Assembly (NCBI RefSeq): GCF_002019665.1
Contig: NZ_KV917375.1
Coordinates: 194,001-258,000 of the forward strand
Length of the DNA: 64,000 nucleotides
Direction: 5' to 3'
From: Sutcliffiella halmapala
GTDB lineage: Bacteria; Bacillota; Bacilli; Bacillales; Bacillaceae_I
The notes under the pieces are model-generated. The model saw nothing but the letters and a program-made list of their open reading frames with translations, made no database searches and was not told the origin of the DNA. The translations under genes and the position numbers were made by a program. Position 1 is the stretch's first letter. Each line of letters begins with the position of its first letter. Shown piece after piece: positions 62,903-64,000 of this stretch.

Positions 62903-63102
62903 GGTCACTCATTTAAAACCCTGTTGATCTCCGTGCCAGGTGTTCGCTTTCCGCGGGCGGTCCGGGAGCCTCCTCGGCCTAGCGGCCTGCGGGGTCTCCC
63001 TTGTCCCTTCCTCCCGCAGGAGTCTCACACCTTGCACTCCGATCAACAGGGGGGACGGGTTTACTATATCGTTAACCAACCTAAGTCTCATTTTCATGAT
63101 CC
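62898..63102 (-). repeat. Palindromic interspersed repeat, copy F (long form, reverse orientation)
   Basis: Core 62919-63051; read on the minus strand it starts CCCTGTTGATC and ends GATCAACAGGG, so a base pair of the outer stem has changed on both sides compared with other copies. Inner stem AGGTGT / ACACCT and the full inner arm are present. Flanks match A and C when reversed. It lies between ywhC and ywhD. Confidence 0.9.
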
Positions 63103-63229
63103 ACGGTTCAATTTACATATGAATTGCTTGGGGTGGAGATTAACGAATAAGATTAATATGGATTTATGTTAAGTAGTGGCAGGATAATAAGTTATATCTG
63201 AAATAGTATTAGATTAAGGGGGAAGTTTT

Positions 63230-63745
63230 ATGGACCAGGAAAAGAAAAAGAAATCTATTGGGTTTAATATTATAAAAAGTGATCCAACAGATGGGCATGG
63301 TGGGTTTGGTATTGGGGCGTTAAGTTTGGATAATGTGTCACCTGTATTTGTCGATGTAGAGGGTGGCGAAGCATTTGTTGATATTGGTGCGATGCATGCA
63401 AGAAGTTCGGTGGAAAAAGGAATTAAGTTTTTGAAAACTAAAGAGGAAGTACCTAATGGTAAACCATTTTGGCTTGTCTGGGTAACAATCGACCGAAAGC
63501 TAGAAGGGCCCTATTATGCAGGGGTGACTGCTTGTGAAATGACAGTGGACCGCTCTATCAGAAGAGGATACAAATCCTTGCCTGAGCATGTGAACAAAAT
63601 GGACAAATCAATGAAACGTCATATTATGGTAGACCATATGGATGATCGCTCAAAAACTATCTTGCAAAACTATTTAATGACTCATGACAGTGGAATGTGG
63701 GAGCGTTCATTAGAAGAATTGAAAAATCAGTTAGCAACGAAATAA
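63230..63745 (+). CDS. ywhD: YwhD-family protein
   Basis: 171 residues, soluble, starting MDQEKKKKSIGFNIIKSDPTDGHGGFGIG with the conserved stretches GEAFVDIGAMHARS, FWLVWVTIDRKLEGPYYAG and MKRHIMVDHMD that mark the YwhD family. Function unknown. AAGGGGG precedes ATG 63230. In B. subtilis it also follows ywhC; here a palindromic repeat separates them. Confidence 0.9.
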   Translation: MDQEKKKKSIGFNIIKSDPTDGHGGFGIGALSLDNVSPVFVDVEGGEAFVDIGAMHARSSVEKGIKFLKTKEEVPNGKPFWLVWVTIDRKLEGPYYAGVTACEMTVDRSIRRGYKSLPEHVNKMDKSMKRHIMVDHMDDRSKTILQNYLMTHDSGMWERSLEELKNQLATK

Positions 63746-63879
63746 AATGTCAATAGGATATCAAAAATAAAGTTGTGACATTTTTTTGAACGTTCCTCGT
63801 TACCTACTTGAGTTATTACAGTAAAAAAAGTAAACTTAATCTACATGTGTATAGAACACATGGAAGGCTAGGACACCTT

Positions 63880-63918
63880 TAACCCCCGAGAGAATTCTTT
63901 CGGGGGTTTAAACTTTTT
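63880..63918 (+). terminator. Terminator-like hairpin at the window end
   Basis: AACCCCCGA / TCGGGGGTT stem followed by AAACTTTTT. It lies 135 bp after ywhD and is preceded by a small stem ACATGTGT ATAGA ACACATG (63842-63861). It may be a leader attenuator for a gene beyond the edge or a distal ywhD terminator. Confidence 0.75.
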
Positions 63919-64000
63919 CAGGATATAATTTTTATCACGCTTTATTAGATAAGATTAGTCTTCGCTAGCTTTCCTTTCCTATAACCAAGGTACGATTTTC

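Overview
The window reads as chromosome of a low-GC, endospore-forming Bacillaceae bacterium. The evidence is spore and germination genes (gerQ, cwlJ, rsfA), firmicute-type controls (SAM riboswitch, CcpA cre boxes, a sigma-B promoter, a BglG-type antiterminator with its RNA target) and AGGAGG-type ribosome binding sites. The right third keeps the Bacillus subtilis ywd-ywf-ywg-ywh gene order: ung, ywdI, ywdK, gerQ, cwlJ, hemQ, pta, lipL, rsfA, ywfO, ywgA, ywhB, ywhC, ywhD. No rRNA, tRNA, prophage or CRISPR array was recognised.

Layout. 1-12.5 kb: a large TPR-GTPase, a PUA-type methyltransferase, a TPR-like protein, a class V aminotransferase, a sigma-B stress gene, a thioredoxin-reductase-like flavoprotein, a decayed ABC-F gene and a PDZ-Lon protease. 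12.5-22.4 kb: an MFS/GNAT pair with a divergent LysR regulator, topB, a two-P-loop ATPase, and a glucose/maltose-type PTS permease with a nuclease-like partner under a cre box. 22.4-32 kb: a short inverted-repeat element, a SAM riboswitch ahead of a flavin monooxygenase and an ATP-grasp ligase, a YjiH protein, an HD-GYP protein, a HAD phosphatase, a nitrilase-fold protein, and a RAT-controlled EIIA-antiterminator operon. 32-43 kb: transporters, nitroreductase, VanZ, htpX with its divergent regulator ykrK, gndA and zwf. 43-53 kb: ung, a voltage-gated-type channel, a chemoreceptor, small ywd genes, the pxpBAC 5-oxoprolinase operon and the gerQ/cwlJ germination pair. 53-64 kb: hemQ, pta, a 52-bp hairpin repeat array split by an IS256-family element, lipL, rsfA, ywfO-ywgA and ywhB-ywhD.

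The least ordinary content lies between genes. There are six copies of a long palindromic repeat whose stem arms covary, in long and short forms; a short non-autonomous element flanked by a perfect 8-bp target duplication; a six-copy 21-bp tandem repeat; an 11-unit, 52-bp hairpin array interrupted by a 1.5-kb IS with an 8-bp duplication; and a family of terminator hairpins sharing a GGTGCC-type core. One palindromic repeat lies inside the leader of the antiterminator-controlled PTS operon.

The recognised metabolism fits a sugar-using heterotroph: PTS uptake and CcpA control, the oxidative pentose phosphate branch (zwf, gndA), acetate overflow (pta), 5-oxoproline recycling, organosulfur use under SAM control, coproporphyrin-dependent heme synthesis and lipoate transfer. 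Functions, starts and promoters are inferred from sequence alone; no database search was run.
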